Part shown: piece after piece, positions 32,689 through 41,154 of the stretch | Layout: each line of letters opens with the position of its first letter | Numbering within the stretch: position 1 is the first letter of the stretch | Origin: DASRWT01 sp963748485 | GTDB taxonomy: Bacteria > Methylomirabilota > Methylomirabilia > Rokubacteriales > CSP1-6 | Direction: 5' to 3' | Assembly (NCBI GenBank): GCA_963748485.1 | Contig: CAVVJF010000018.1 | Coordinates: forward strand, 53,977-117,976 | DNA length: 64,000 nucleotides | Made by a program: the position numbers and the translations under genes | Notes under the pieces: model-generated | The model's input: only the letters and a program-made list of their open reading frames with translations | What the model was told of the DNA's origin: nothing | Databases searched by the model: none

Positions 32689-34148
32689 GTGAGGCCTCCT
32701 AGCTCGCGATAACGCCGATAGAGCGCGTCGTAGCCCGCCGCGTGCTCGGGGACCGGCTGATGGACCACGCCGCCGCCGGCCGGCGCGGCCGGCCGTGCCC
32801 AGTCCCAGGCGCCCAGGGCCACGCCCGCGACCCAGGCCACGCCGAACGCGCTGCCGAGGTCCGCCCCCGGAGCATACTCGATGGGGCGTCCCAGCACATC
32901 GGCCACGATCTGCCGCCAGAGGGCGCTCTGGGCCCCGCCATCCATGATGCGCACCGAGCGGATCGGATGTCCGCCTTCCACGAGCACATCCACGTGGTGG
33001 CGAAAGCCATACGCGACGGCCTCGAGCACGGCGCGAAAGAGGTGCCCGCGGCCGTGCCCGAGCGTGAGGCCCGAGATCATGCCGCGCGCCTCCGCGTCGA
33101 AGATGGGCGTCTTCTCGCCGAGGAAGTACGGGAGGATCACGAGGCCATCCGCCCCCGGCGGGGTCACCTCGGCCTCGGCGTCGAGGCGGGCGTAGCGGCC
33201 CTCGTCGCCGTCCAGCTCCGGCGCGAAGACGCGCGCGAACCACTTCGCCACCAGGCCGCTCGCCGCCATGCAGCCGTTGAGAAGGAAGCGGCCGGGCAGG
33301 TCGTGATAGTCGATGTACAGCCGTGGGTCGGGCGCGAAATGGTCCACACCGTAGAGCACGTCGCCGCCGCCGCCGATCTTGAGCACGAGCTCTCCCGGCC
33401 CCGTTCCCGCGGCCAGCGCGGCCGCCACGTGGTCGGCGCTGCCCGCGATCACCGGCGTGCCCGCGCGAAGCCCGGTGGCGGCGGCCGCGGCCGGCGTTAT
33501 CGCGCCCACCACCGTCTCCGGAGCCCGCACCGGCGGCAGCCACGCGTCGGGCGTCTCCGTAACCGCGAAGGCGGGCGCGTACCAGCCGCCGTGCCGCGCG
33601 TCCCAGAAGCCGGCCTCCAGCGCCCAGTTCCGCTCGAGGCTCCACTCGCCCGTGAGCCGGTGGGTCACGAGGTCGTACGAGCCGAGGATGCGGCGGATCC
33701 GCCGATAGACGTCGGGCTCGTGGCGACGCAGCCAGAGCAGGCGCGGCAGGATCAGCTGCTGCGAGATGGGCTGGCCGGTGGCGGCGAGGAACTCGGCCCC
33801 GGAGAGCCGACCGCGAAGCGCGGTGATCTCCGCAGCGGCGCGCGCGTCGTTCTGCTGAATGGACGGGCGCAGAACCCGGCCCTCGGCGTCGAGGCAGATC
33901 AGGGCCGGCACCATGCCGCTCACCCCGACCATGCCGATCCCGTCGAGCCTCACCGCGCCGCCGATCCGGCGTGTGGCCTCCACGGCATTGGCCCACCAGG
34001 TCTCCGGCGCGCCCTCGGCCCAGCCTGGATGCGGCGTGCCCCCGTCGTGAGCGACGGTGGCGGTGGCGACGCTGCGACCGCCCTCATCGAGGGCGATCGC
34101 CTTCACCGCGGTGGTGCCGATGTCGAGGCCGAGGACGCGGGCGCTCAC
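32685..34148 (-). CDS. FGGY-family carbohydrate kinase (xylulokinase-like)
   Basis: A 487-residue sugar kinase of the ASKHA fold. Phosphate-1 loop is VLGLDIGTTAVKAIALD; the substrate region has GMVGVSGMVPALICLD, IQQNDARA and a likely catalytic Asp in AGSADHVAAALAAG. The second signature is EAVAYGFRHHVDVL with RIMDGGAQSALWRQIVADV. It starts at a GTG whose last bases overlap the downstream end of the FecR frame and is coupled to the dehydrogenase gene by ATGA. Together they suggest use of a sugar or sugar acid. Confidence 0.9.
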   Translation of the reverse strand: MSARVLGLDIGTTAVKAIALDEGGRSVATATVAHDGGTPHPGWAEGAPETWWANAVEATRRIGGAVRLDGIGMVGVSGMVPALICLDAEGRVLRPSIQQNDARAAAEITALRGRLSGAEFLAATGQPISQQLILPRLLWLRRHEPDVYRRIRRILGSYDLVTHRLTGEWSLERNWALEAGFWDARHGGWYAPAFAVTETPDAWLPPVRAPETVVGAITPAAAAATGLRAGTPVIAGSADHVAAALAAGTGPGELVLKIGGGGDVLYGVDHFAPDPRLYIDYHDLPGRFLLNGCMAASGLVAKWFARVFAPELDGDEGRYARLDAEAEVTPPGADGLVILPYFLGEKTPIFDAEARGMISGLTLGHGRGHLFRAVLEAVAYGFRHHVDVLVEGGHPIRSVRIMDGGAQSALWRQIVADVLGRPIEYAPGADLGSAFGVAWVAGVALGAWDWARPAAPAGGGVVHQPVPEHAAGYDALYRRYRELGGLT

Positions 34149-36682
34149 GCCGCGGCAGTGTCCGCCTGCCGCGGGGGTGCCGTCAAGCCGCGGGCTTGCC
34201 CCGCTCTCGCTCCTGGCCGCCGCGCTCGGGGCTGACGCGCGCTGGGGCTCCTCGCTCGGGGCGCGGGTCGGGACGCGGCGCACGCTCCTGCTGCACCCGT
34301 TCCTGGCGTGGCTCGGGACGCGGCGCGCGCTCTCTGCTGCACCCGCTCGGGCGCGGGCGCGCGGCGCTCCATCGCGGGCGGCTCGATCCGCGCCCGCGGC
34401 GTCTCCATGCGGCCGGGCCGCTCCGATCGGTCCTGACGCGGTTCCATGCGAGGCGGTGCTCCCGGCGCGGGGCTGGGCTGTGGGGCCTGCTGAATGGCCG
34501 GCGCCGGGGCCGGCGGGCGAGGCGTGGTGGCCCGCGGCTCGGGGCGCCCCTGCTCGCCCGGGCTCTGCTGCCGCGGGCTGGGCGCCGGAGGAGCCGGCCG
34601 CTGAGCATTCGGCTCGGGGCCGGGCTGCGGCGCCTGAATGGTCGGCGCTGGCGCCGGCGGGCGAGGCGTGGTGGCCCGCGGCTCGGGGCGCCCCTGCTCG
34701 CCCGGGCTCTGCTGACGCGGGCTGGGCGCCGGAGGAGCCGGCCGCTGAACGTTCGGCACCGGGGCCGGGGGCGCCGGGGCCGCGGGGCCGGGAACAGTCG
34801 CCGGAGGGGTGTTCGTTACCCTCGGCGTCGGCGCGGCCGGAGGCGTCGGCGCGGCCGGAGGCGTTGGCGCGCCGGGCTGGTTCGGCGCTGCCGACCGCGC
34901 CGGAGCCTGCGTCCCGCCCGGAGCCGGCGTGGCGGGCCCGCGCTCGACGTCACGACGGCGCTCGCGGCGGGCCGGCTCCGACCCGGGATTGTCCGGCGGG
35001 CCCACGCGCGGCTGACCTGAGGGGGCGCCAACGCCGGGCTGGGGCGTCGAAGTCGCGGGCGGCGCCGTGCGAGTCTGTCCGGGCGCGGTATTTCGACCGC
35101 CGCGCGGCTCGGCGGCGGGATCCCGCCGCACGGACTGCGGCGGCGCAGGGACGATGCGCGGCGCGGGCGCCGGCGTCGCCGCCGGGGTCGCCGCCGGCAG
35201 GCCCTGCGATTCGAGCGTGGGGCGGACGTCGCGCGGCGCGCGCGTGGCGACGACCGGGCGCGCCTCCACCGCAGCGGGCGGGCGCGACACCGTCCCGCTG
35301 GCAGGGGCCAGGCTCGCCGCCACCGGCCGCACCTCGACGTCGCGGACGGGCCGCAGCTCGCGCGCCTGCGTATTGCTCACCCGCTGCACGTCGGCCCGGC
35401 CGCGGCCGAAGCGGTCGGCGGACACACCCACCACCGCGTTGTTGACGGTGACGTTGCGATACACGTTGATGTTGGTCACGTTCACGTTGGTATTGCGGAC
35501 CACGACGTTGTTGACGACGCGCGGGCCGCCCCAGCCGCGCCACGACGCGACACCGACGTAGCCCGGACGCCCCCACCACGGGATGATGGGCTCACCCCAG
35601 TAGAGCGGCGCCCAGTACACGGGGCGAGCCACGCCGACGGTCACGCCGCCCAGGAAGACGACGAGGGCGGGCGAGTAGACGGGACGCACCACGACGGGTC
35701 CGGGCGCCCACGCCCAGTAGTTGCGCACGTGGACCCAGCGGCCGTAGTGATACGGCGCCCAGCCCCAGGGCGCGTCGTCGAGCCAGGTCCAGCCGAAGCG
35801 CGGATCCCAGATCCAGCGCCCCGTGCTGTACGGTACCCAGCCCGGCGCGACGGAGGTAGGCACCCACACCGAGCCGTAGGTCTCGACGGTGCGCCAGGTG
35901 CCGTGGCGATCCAGCTCCTCGGCGCCGTACACGGCGGCTCCCACATGCTGCGTGCTCGTAGGCTGGATCAGGTAGTCGGTGCGCTGATAGTTCCAGCGAT
36001 CCCAGGCGCTGAGCGTGGCGACAGTCGCCATCTCGACGCGCGGCGCGTCCCCGCCCGTGCCCACGAGCTTCACCTGCTGATTGGCCGCCACCGCGGCGGC
36101 GCTGCCTCCCGCCGGGGTCACCGTGGCGGCGCCGCCGCGATGCGCCTGGAACGTGGTGGCGTCCTCGGACACGTCCACGGGGTAATAGCCGGCCTTCTCG
36201 ACGGTGAAGGCGCCGCCCGGCGTTGCGAGCTCGATCGTGTGCCCCGCGGCGAGCTCGCGGATGTCCAGCGCGGCATGGCCGGACGTCAGCCGCAGCTGCG
36301 CGAAGTCGGGCTCCTGGTTGTCCAGGGACAGATGGCTTCTCGGCGCGGCGCGCGCGAAAGTGCGCGGCGCGAGCTGAAGCTCGACCGTGCCGGCCTCGCC
36401 GGTGTAGAGCACATCGCCCGGCGCCAGCGGCGTGTTCACCTTGGCGGGCACCCACTCGGTGCTTCCGGGCCGCCAGAACGAGACTTCGCCGTCGAGATAG
36501 CTGATGCGCACCGGCGTGATCTCCGCGTCCGGCGCGGTGGTGGCCTGGGCGTCCGGCGCGGCCGCAGGGGGCGGAGGCGGCGCGGGCGGAGGGCTCTGTG
36601 CCTCGGCGAGCACAGTCAAGCCGAGGCCCGGCATGACCATAAGTGCCACCAACAGTGCTGCCATGAGCCGCTTCGCTGTCAT
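34145..36682 (-). CDS. FecR/DUF6600 secreted protein with Pro-rich repeats; frameshift near the 3' end
   Basis: About 845 residues with a signal peptide (MTAKRLMAALLVALMVMPGL). A FecR-like domain follows (VRISYLDGEVSFWRPGS, APGDVLYTGEAGTVELQL), then a Trp/Tyr-rich DUF6600-like region (GWVPYSTGRWIWDPRFGW, APYHYGRWVHVRNYW), and a long Pro/Ala/Gln/Arg tail with a 48-residue repeat. The ATG at 36682 has AGGAG upstream. Near 34331-34335 one repeat unit has an extra base relative to the next; without it the frame would end at 34183 in an Arg/Glu/Gln-rich tail (QERERGKPAA), which looks more natural than the present end. Probably an envelope or extracellular protein. Confidence 0.8.
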   Translation of the reverse strand: MTAKRLMAALLVALMVMPGLGLTVLAEAQSPPPAPPPPPAAAPDAQATTAPDAEITPVRISYLDGEVSFWRPGSTEWVPAKVNTPLAPGDVLYTGEAGTVELQLAPRTFARAAPRSHLSLDNQEPDFAQLRLTSGHAALDIRELAAGHTIELATPGGAFTVEKAGYYPVDVSEDATTFQAHRGGAATVTPAGGSAAAVAANQQVKLVGTGGDAPRVEMATVATLSAWDRWNYQRTDYLIQPTSTQHVGAAVYGAEELDRHGTWRTVETYGSVWVPTSVAPGWVPYSTGRWIWDPRFGWTWLDDAPWGWAPYHYGRWVHVRNYWAWAPGPVVVRPVYSPALVVFLGGVTVGVARPVYWAPLYWGEPIIPWWGRPGYVGVASWRGWGGPRVVNNVVVRNTNVNVTNINVYRNVTVNNAVVGVSADRFGRGRADVQRVSNTQARELRPVRDVEVRPVAASLAPASGTVSRPPAAVEARPVVATRAPRDVRPTLESQGLPAATPAATPAPAPRIVPAPPQSVRRDPAAEPRGGRNTAPGQTRTAPPATSTPQPGVGAPSGQPRVGPPDNPGSEPARRERRRDVERGPATPAPGGTQAPARSAAPNQPGAPTPPAAPTPPAAPTPRVTNTPPATVPGPAAPAPPAPVPNVQRPAPPAPSPRQQSPGEQGRPEPRATTPRPPAPAPTIQAPQPGPEPNAQRPAPPAPSPRQQSPGEQGRPEPRATTPRPPAPAPAIQQAPQPSPAPGAPPRMEPRQDRSERPGRMETPRARIEPPAMERRAPAPERVQQRARAASRATPGTGAAGACAASRPAPRARSPSARQPRARRPGARAGQARGLTAPPRQADTAAA
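34500..34757 (-). repeat. 144-bp-period direct repeat inside the DUF6600 gene
   Basis: Two 114-bp copies (34500-34613 and 34644-34757) differ at only a few positions and are spaced by exactly 48 codons. Each encodes a segment including RPAPPAPSPRQQSPGEQG and RPEPRATTPRPPAPAP. This is an in-frame tandem duplication of a disordered Pro-rich linker. Confidence 0.88.
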
Positions 36683-36808
36683 CAAGGCTCCTATCCGGCC
36701 CTTTCCGAGGCCCTACTGGACTTGACGAAGGAACGAGCCCCGTTGTTTACCATAAGATTTCCTGCGTTTACGGAACAAAACTACCGACCGGCGGGTTATC
36801 CTCCGTCG

Positions 36809-37978
36809 GTGACCAGCCGCTGGACAATGCTGGGTGTGATCTTCCTCACCCGGCTCTCGATGGGGATTCAGTTCCAGTCTATCGCCTCGGTGGCGCCGCT
36901 GCTGGTCAGCGACCTGCACATCGGCTACGGACAGGTCGGGTGGCTCATGGGCCTGTTCATGCTGCCGGGCGCGGCCATCGCGTATCCGGGCGGCATGCTT
37001 GGCCGGCGCTTCGGCGAGCGGCGCCTTGTCTTGCTGGGGCTCGCGCTCATGACGCTAGGCGGGCTCACCACCGCCGTGAGCGACGGCTTTCCGCTCGCGG
37101 CGGCGGGGCGCGTCGCGAGCGGTACGGGCGGCGTGCTGCTCAACGTCATGCTCACCAAGATGGTGGCGGACTGGTTCGCGGGCCGCGAGCTCGCCACCGC
37201 GATGAGCGTCATGCTGACCTCCTGGCCCGTGGGCATCGGGCTGGCCCTCGCCACGCTGGGGACGCTGGCCGGCGCCACCTCCTGGCGCGTTGCCGTTCAC
37301 CTGACCGTGCTCGCTACCGCTATCGCCTTCGTGCTGATGCTCGTGCTCTACCGCGACCCGCCTCCCCGCGACACGGCGGACTCAGGAGCGAGAGCGCTTG
37401 GCGGGCGTGAGATCTGGCTGGCTGTGCTGGCCGGTCTCGTGTGGGGGATCTTCAACGCCAGCTATGTCGTGTTCCTGAGCTTCGCGCCTGGCCTCCTCGC
37501 GGCGGGCGGCGCCACCATCGGAGCGGCGGGCGCGGTGACCAGCCTCGCGATCTGGGTGACGCTCGCGTCGGTGCCGCTCGGCGGGCTGCTCGCCGACCGG
37601 ATGAAGCGGCCCGATCTCCTCACCGTGGGCGGCTCGCTCCTGGCCATGGGAGCCCTGCTCGCGTTTCCCCATACGGGCGCGCCGGCGCTCTCGTGCTTTC
37701 TCATCGGCGTGCTCGCAGGCGCGCCACCCGGCGCGGTGATGACGCTGCTGCCGAAGGCGCTTCCGCCCGCCGGCCTCGCCACCGGGCTGGGCATCTACTA
37801 CTCGGTGTTCTACCTCGCGATGACGGTGGCGCCGGGGCTGGCCGGCATGCTCCGCGACCGGACGGAGAGCGCGGCGGCGCCCATCGTGTTCGCGGGGGTG
37901 TTGATCACGGTGCCCATCCTCGCCCTCGCCGCCTTTCGGCGGGTCGAGCGGCGCCCGGAGCCGGCGCCCGTTCGCTAG
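36809..37978 (+). CDS. MFS transporter
   Basis: A 389-residue major facilitator with twelve predicted helices. The first helix is WTMLGVIFLTRLSMGIQFQS and the loop 2-3 motif is GGMLGRRFGERRLVLLGLAL. The second half carries a matching GGLLADRMKRPDLLTVGG. I use the GTG at 36809, before helix 1; TATCCT lies 6 nt upstream, in line with the other leaderless-looking genes. The substrate is unknown. It is divergent from the DUF6600 gene and ends in a CTAG overlap with the next gene. Confidence 0.88.
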   Translation: MTSRWTMLGVIFLTRLSMGIQFQSIASVAPLLVSDLHIGYGQVGWLMGLFMLPGAAIAYPGGMLGRRFGERRLVLLGLALMTLGGLTTAVSDGFPLAAAGRVASGTGGVLLNVMLTKMVADWFAGRELATAMSVMLTSWPVGIGLALATLGTLAGATSWRVAVHLTVLATAIAFVLMLVLYRDPPPRDTADSGARALGGREIWLAVLAGLVWGIFNASYVVFLSFAPGLLAAGGATIGAAGAVTSLAIWVTLASVPLGGLLADRMKRPDLLTVGGSLLAMGALLAFPHTGAPALSCFLIGVLAGAPPGAVMTLLPKALPPAGLATGLGIYYSVFYLAMTVAPGLAGMLRDRTESAAAPIVFAGVLITVPILALAAFRRVERRPEPAPVR

Positions 37979-38259
37979 GGGTCGATGCGGCGGGGACGGC
38001 GCGCGCGGCGCCGCACCGGCTCGCGCTCGGCGCGATGCAGCAGCTCGCACCAGGCGCGGTTACCGTCGCCTCCCGCCTCGGCGCTGCCGAACAGCGTCCC
38101 GCTGGACGTCACGAGGGCGTCGTCGGCGCCTTCTCGGGCAGGCAGGTGATCGTCGCACCACTGCACGTCGAGGACTTCCACCATGGCGTCGGCAAACGGC
38201 TCACAGCCGGGGCAATAGGAGCGGGCGACAGGGCCCTTCTCAGGCGGGATGTCCGTCAC
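37975..38259 (-). CDS. Small Cys-containing protein of unknown function
   Basis: A 94-residue protein, not recognised by family. It has a CPGC pair (ARSYCPGCEPFADAM), a WCDDHLP segment, a second Cys in NRAWCELLH and a very basic C-terminus (RRRARRPRRIDP). The CPGC plus Cys/His pattern suggests a small zinc-binding protein with a nucleic-acid-binding tail, by inference only. GTG start. Codon pattern and the four-base convergent overlap with the MFS gene support it as real. Confidence 0.62.
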   Translation of the reverse strand: MTDIPPEKGPVARSYCPGCEPFADAMVEVLDVQWCDDHLPAREGADDALVTSSGTLFGSAEAGGDGNRAWCELLHRAEREPVRRRARRPRRIDP

Positions 38260-38356
38260 GACCCGGGCCTCGAAATCTCCCGAAGGCGCTGCTCATCTGC
38301 GCTCGATGCTAGCAGGCGCGCTCCCGTAATCAAAAGAAAATGGTAGGCTCACTGCC

Positions 38357-39499
38357 ATGACCGCACCCGACATCCTCCCCTTCGTCAGCGTCCGCGGCTC
38401 CTGGGGCGCGATAGGCGAGCAAGTCGGCCAGATGTTCGCGCCCCTCATCGGCCGCCATCTCGACGCCTGGCTCGTCCACGTCGGGCGCGAGACCGGCGCG
38501 ACGCGGGACGCGGTGGTGGCCGCGGCCCAGCCCTACGCCCAGCCCATCCAGGCTCACGCGCCCTTCCTATGGGAAGAACTGGAAGGCATGGCGCGCGGAT
38601 CCGGGATCGCGCTCGACGAACTACTCGTCCTGCAGGCACGGGCCGAGGTGCTCCGAGCGAAGCGACCGGCCCCCCCTGTCGAGCCACCCGCGGAGTGCAC
38701 CACCTTCGCACTGGGCGGACACCGCGTCGAGGGCGGCAATGTCCTGTTCGGCCAGAACGTGGACCTGATCCCCTTCCTCGCCGAATACGGCGTGATCGTC
38801 CGCCAGCACCCGCGGGAGGCGCCCGCCACGCTCATGTACATGACGGCGGGGCTGCTCGGGCACAACGGCCTCAACGAGGCCGGCGTGGGCGTCTGCGCCA
38901 ATTTCGTGGACGATCCAAGCGGCTGGGGCGAGGGCCTGCCGCGCTATCTCCTCTCCCGCCTGGCGCTCCGCGAGGAGCGCGCCGAGGCCGCCCTGGCCGC
39001 GGTCATGCGGCCGCCCCGCGCGGCCTCCCGCAATCTCCTCGTGGCGGATTCCGGCGGCGACTTCGTCGACGCCGAGCTGCTGCGGAAGGAGGCGGGGATC
39101 ATCCGGGGGCGGGACGGGCTCCTCGTCCACGCCAATCACCTCGAGGCGCCCGAGTTTCAGGGCTACGAGAAGCCCACGGAGAACTCCCTGCGCCGCCGCG
39201 AGCGGCTGGAGCGCCTCCTCACCGCCGGGCCGGGTCCGCTCGGCGTCGCCGATGTGCAGCGCGCCTACCGCGACCACGCCAATGCTCCCCACAGCCTCTG
39301 CGCCCACGCCTTCCCCGGGCGCAACGTCCAGACGGTGGTCTCGGTGATCGGCGACCTGGGGCGGCTGGAGCTACATGCGGCCAAGGGCTCGCCCTGCCGG
39401 GCAGTGTACGCGACCTACACCGTCGCTACGTGCCAGGTCGGCTCCCTTTCGGTGATGGTGCGCGACGAGTATCAACCGACGGGGGTCGCCTCGGGCTGA
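38357..39499 (+). CDS. C45-family autoproteolytic acyltransferase/hydrolase
   Basis: A 380-residue Ntn-hydrolase-type protein of the acyl-CoA:6-aminopenicillanate acyltransferase (peptidase C45) family. The self-cleavage nucleophile is Cys114 in PAECTTFALGG, followed by NVLFGQNVDLIPF and the conserved GLLGHNGLNEAGVGVCANF. The precursor would split before Cys114. Bacterial members are amide hydrolases or acyltransferases of unknown substrate. A TAGGCT lies 7 nt before the ATG, without a ribosome site. Confidence 0.88.
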   Translation: MTAPDILPFVSVRGSWGAIGEQVGQMFAPLIGRHLDAWLVHVGRETGATRDAVVAAAQPYAQPIQAHAPFLWEELEGMARGSGIALDELLVLQARAEVLRAKRPAPPVEPPAECTTFALGGHRVEGGNVLFGQNVDLIPFLAEYGVIVRQHPREAPATLMYMTAGLLGHNGLNEAGVGVCANFVDDPSGWGEGLPRYLLSRLALREERAEAALAAVMRPPRAASRNLLVADSGGDFVDAELLRKEAGIIRGRDGLLVHANHLEAPEFQGYEKPTENSLRRRERLERLLTAGPGPLGVADVQRAYRDHANAPHSLCAHAFPGRNVQTVVSVIGDLGRLELHAAKGSPCRAVYATYTVATCQVGSLSVMVRDEYQPTGVASG

Positions 39500-39517
39500 C
39501 CTGGGTCTCTTCTCTCG

Positions 39518-39940
39518 CTAGATAGGGGCCCGTTCAAGGGAGACGACGAACTGGATCCCTGGGACCGACAGACGGCTCAGGCGGTCATCGTTCGTGACGA
39601 ATAGATCGATCCCCGCCTGAGCGGCGCATGCTAGTTGGATCGCATCAGGCGGACGGACCGCGCGCTCCCGCCGAATGGAAGCGTATCGGATGGCTGCCTC
39701 ACGATCGAATGGGATCAGTCGCACGGTCTCGGCCAGAGCACGCTCGTACTGCTGACGAAGGCTCTCCGCGTCCTCCTCAATCGGCTTTACGAGAATCTCA
39801 CCGAGTGTCAGCGTCGACGTCCAGAGTTCATCACTCCGCTCAAGCATGCGTTCGCGGAGACGTCTTACCTTAGTCGTGCGTTCTCCGTGCCCCTCGAAGA
39901 GATAGATGAACAGATTCGTATCCCAGAACACCCGACTCAC
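39518..39940 (-). CDS. PIN-domain (VapC-like) ribonuclease, probable toxin
   Basis: A 140-residue PIN domain. Acidic metal ligands are visible in FWDTNLFIYLFEG, TSTLTLGEILVKP, RPPDAIQLACA and FVTNDDRLSRL. Such enzymes cleave RNA and are usually toxins. Its ATG overlaps the stop of the upstream partner gene by four bases, the usual toxin-antitoxin layout. The partner is not one of the common small antitoxins. Confidence 0.9.
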   Translation of the reverse strand: MSRVFWDTNLFIYLFEGHGERTTKVRRLRERMLERSDELWTSTLTLGEILVKPIEEDAESLRQQYERALAETVRLIPFDREAAIRYASIRRERAVRPPDAIQLACAAQAGIDLFVTNDDRLSRLSVPGIQFVVSLERAPI

Positions 39941-40434
39941 TCCCAGCCCCCGCGGACCCGACGGACGTACTTATCAGCGCCTTCACTGGCCCACAGCTCC
40001 TTGCCCGAGCCGATCAGCGAGAGCAAGGGATCGCTCTTGGGCGACTCTGGCTGACGGCGGGCGTAGACGCTTTCATACCAGTCGATCAACTGATGGTACG
40101 CGGAAGGAATATCGGCGCGGGCAGGGACGGTCTTCGAGTTGCGTCGTTGCGGATCGACGGGATCTCCGGGACGGTAGAGGCGCCTTCGGCTGCGTCCCGT
40201 CTCGACAAGCATTCGATAGCGAGCCGGATTGGGAACCCGATTTGCCACGCAGTGGAGAACGACGTGTACATGGACGCTGGCTCTCAATCTCGAGGAAAGG
40301 CCTTCGCGCTCCACTCGCTCCATGATCTCTTTGACCGAAAAGTCGGATCGGTGAGGGTTCTCCCGATGAAGAAGGGCGGTCGCGATCCAGACTTCATCCG
40401 CTACCTTCAGATCCTCGAGCTTACCCGTCGACAC
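39937..40434 (-). CDS. PIN-associated protein, candidate antitoxin of an uncommon type
   Basis: A 165-residue protein. The N-terminal half looks like a winged helix: KVADEVWIATALLHRENPHR, FSVKEIMERVEREGL and then VHVHVVLHCVANRVPNPARY, a recognition-type helix and wing, with RRRLYRPGDPV after it. The C-terminal part, YHQLIDWYESVYARR and GSGKELWASEGADKYVRRVR, could contact the toxin. It is translated just before the PIN toxin (ATGA overlap). It is much larger than the usual VapB. I infer the antitoxin role from position. Confidence 0.72.
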   Translation of the reverse strand: MSTGKLEDLKVADEVWIATALLHRENPHRSDFSVKEIMERVEREGLSSRLRASVHVHVVLHCVANRVPNPARYRMLVETGRSRRRLYRPGDPVDPQRRNSKTVPARADIPSAYHQLIDWYESVYARRQPESPKSDPLLSLIGSGKELWASEGADKYVRRVRGGWE

Positions 40435-40464
40435 CCTATTGCCTCAGTTTGATTTGGGACGGTG

Positions 40465-40680
40465 TTAGGCGCGGATGACTAGTTTGGTCCGGCCACATTG
40501 CGCGCAAGGTCCGGCGGTTCGAATAAACCGGCCGTTCTGACCGAGCCCTGAGGTGGCGTTGCGCGCCATGACCCTATTTCCGCCCGACCCTAGCCTTAGA
40601 GTCTTCGCGATACAGTCATCGCACCAGGAGGCAGGCTTCATGCTCACTACAAACGCCGCTACTCTTGCCTCTACCGTCAT
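40465..40680 (-). CDS. Small zinc-ribbon-like protein
   Basis: A 71-residue protein with two CxxC pairs, ASWCDDCIAK and GPCAQCGRTKLV, about 35 residues apart, enough for one zinc site. The segment between contains LRLGSGGNRVMARNATS, which could be a DNA-contacting helix. It lies 30 bp upstream of the toxin-antitoxin pair, same strand. The start codon sits inside a 17-bp tandem duplication. Confidence 0.55.
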   Translation of the reverse strand: MTVEARVAAFVVSMKPASWCDDCIAKTLRLGSGGNRVMARNATSGLGQNGRFIRTAGPCAQCGRTKLVIRA

Positions 40681-40709
40681 TTGCTAGTTCTCGTCATTTG
40701 CTAGTTCTC
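40676..40709. repeat. 17-bp tandem duplication at the start of the zinc-ribbon gene
   Basis: gtcatttgctagttctc occurs twice in direct succession (40676-40692 and 40693-40709). Each copy contains the minus-strand ATG; the upstream one opens only a six-codon reading frame whose TGA overlaps the downstream ATG. Confidence 0.9.
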
Positions 40710-41150
40710 CTTTTCCCAGACTGAGAGTTGAGTGATCTCGAACGCGTCGACTGACGGGCCCAACGTATCAAAGTGTTCAACATGATATCAAGAGTAATTT
40801 TGAATATACTAGAGACAGCCCAAGAGTTGGACGTCAGTCACTCATGCCGTCGAGTCGAGCAGAGCTGAAGCTAGCGGAGAATGGCCAAGCGCATCCTGAG
40901 CTCGCTTTGCTGCACGACCTTGCTGACGTTCGCGGCGCGAGCCGCGCGTCGCCCCAAAGCCGCGGACTATGAGCGCTCCTTAGCAACCTCACCAGCCATC
41001 ACGCCGCCTGGATGACCTTGTGGACGGGTGAGGAGCCCCTTCAACCCGGCCTCCGGCTGTGATAGTACGAGCAGGAGGCTGATCGAGGTGACCAGCGCGA
41101 CCCTGGATCGGGGCATCCGTCCACCCGGCGTGCGGCGTAGTACCGGGTGC
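40710..41150. other. Gene-poor, more AT-rich intergenic stretch
   Basis: The part from about 40740 to 40830 is clearly richer in A and T than the rest of the window. I see no convincing gene: a 44-codon frame at 40881-41015 starts with a hydrophobic N-terminus but has no recognisable continuation. No tRNA, integrase or inverted repeat was found. It may hold promoters for the zinc-ribbon gene, or be an old insertion or deletion site. Confidence 0.5.
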
Positions 41151-41154
41151 AGCC

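Noticed and set aside
34500..34757. Regular repeats as a CRISPR array
   Set aside because: Only two long in-frame copies encoding a Pro-rich linker, no short repeats or spacers, no cas genes.
36722..36758. TTGACG followed by AT-rich sequence as a promoter for the MFS gene
   Set aside because: No -10 box at an acceptable 16-18 bp spacing; the closer TATCCT at 36797 fits better.
40500..40530. GTTCGAATAA-like sequence suggesting a tRNA T-arm
   Set aside because: No acceptor stem, D-arm or anticodon arm around it; it lies inside the zinc-ribbon gene.
40881..41015. 44-codon frame with a hydrophobic N-terminus
   Set aside because: Too short, no clear ribosome site and no continuation or family; could be chance.
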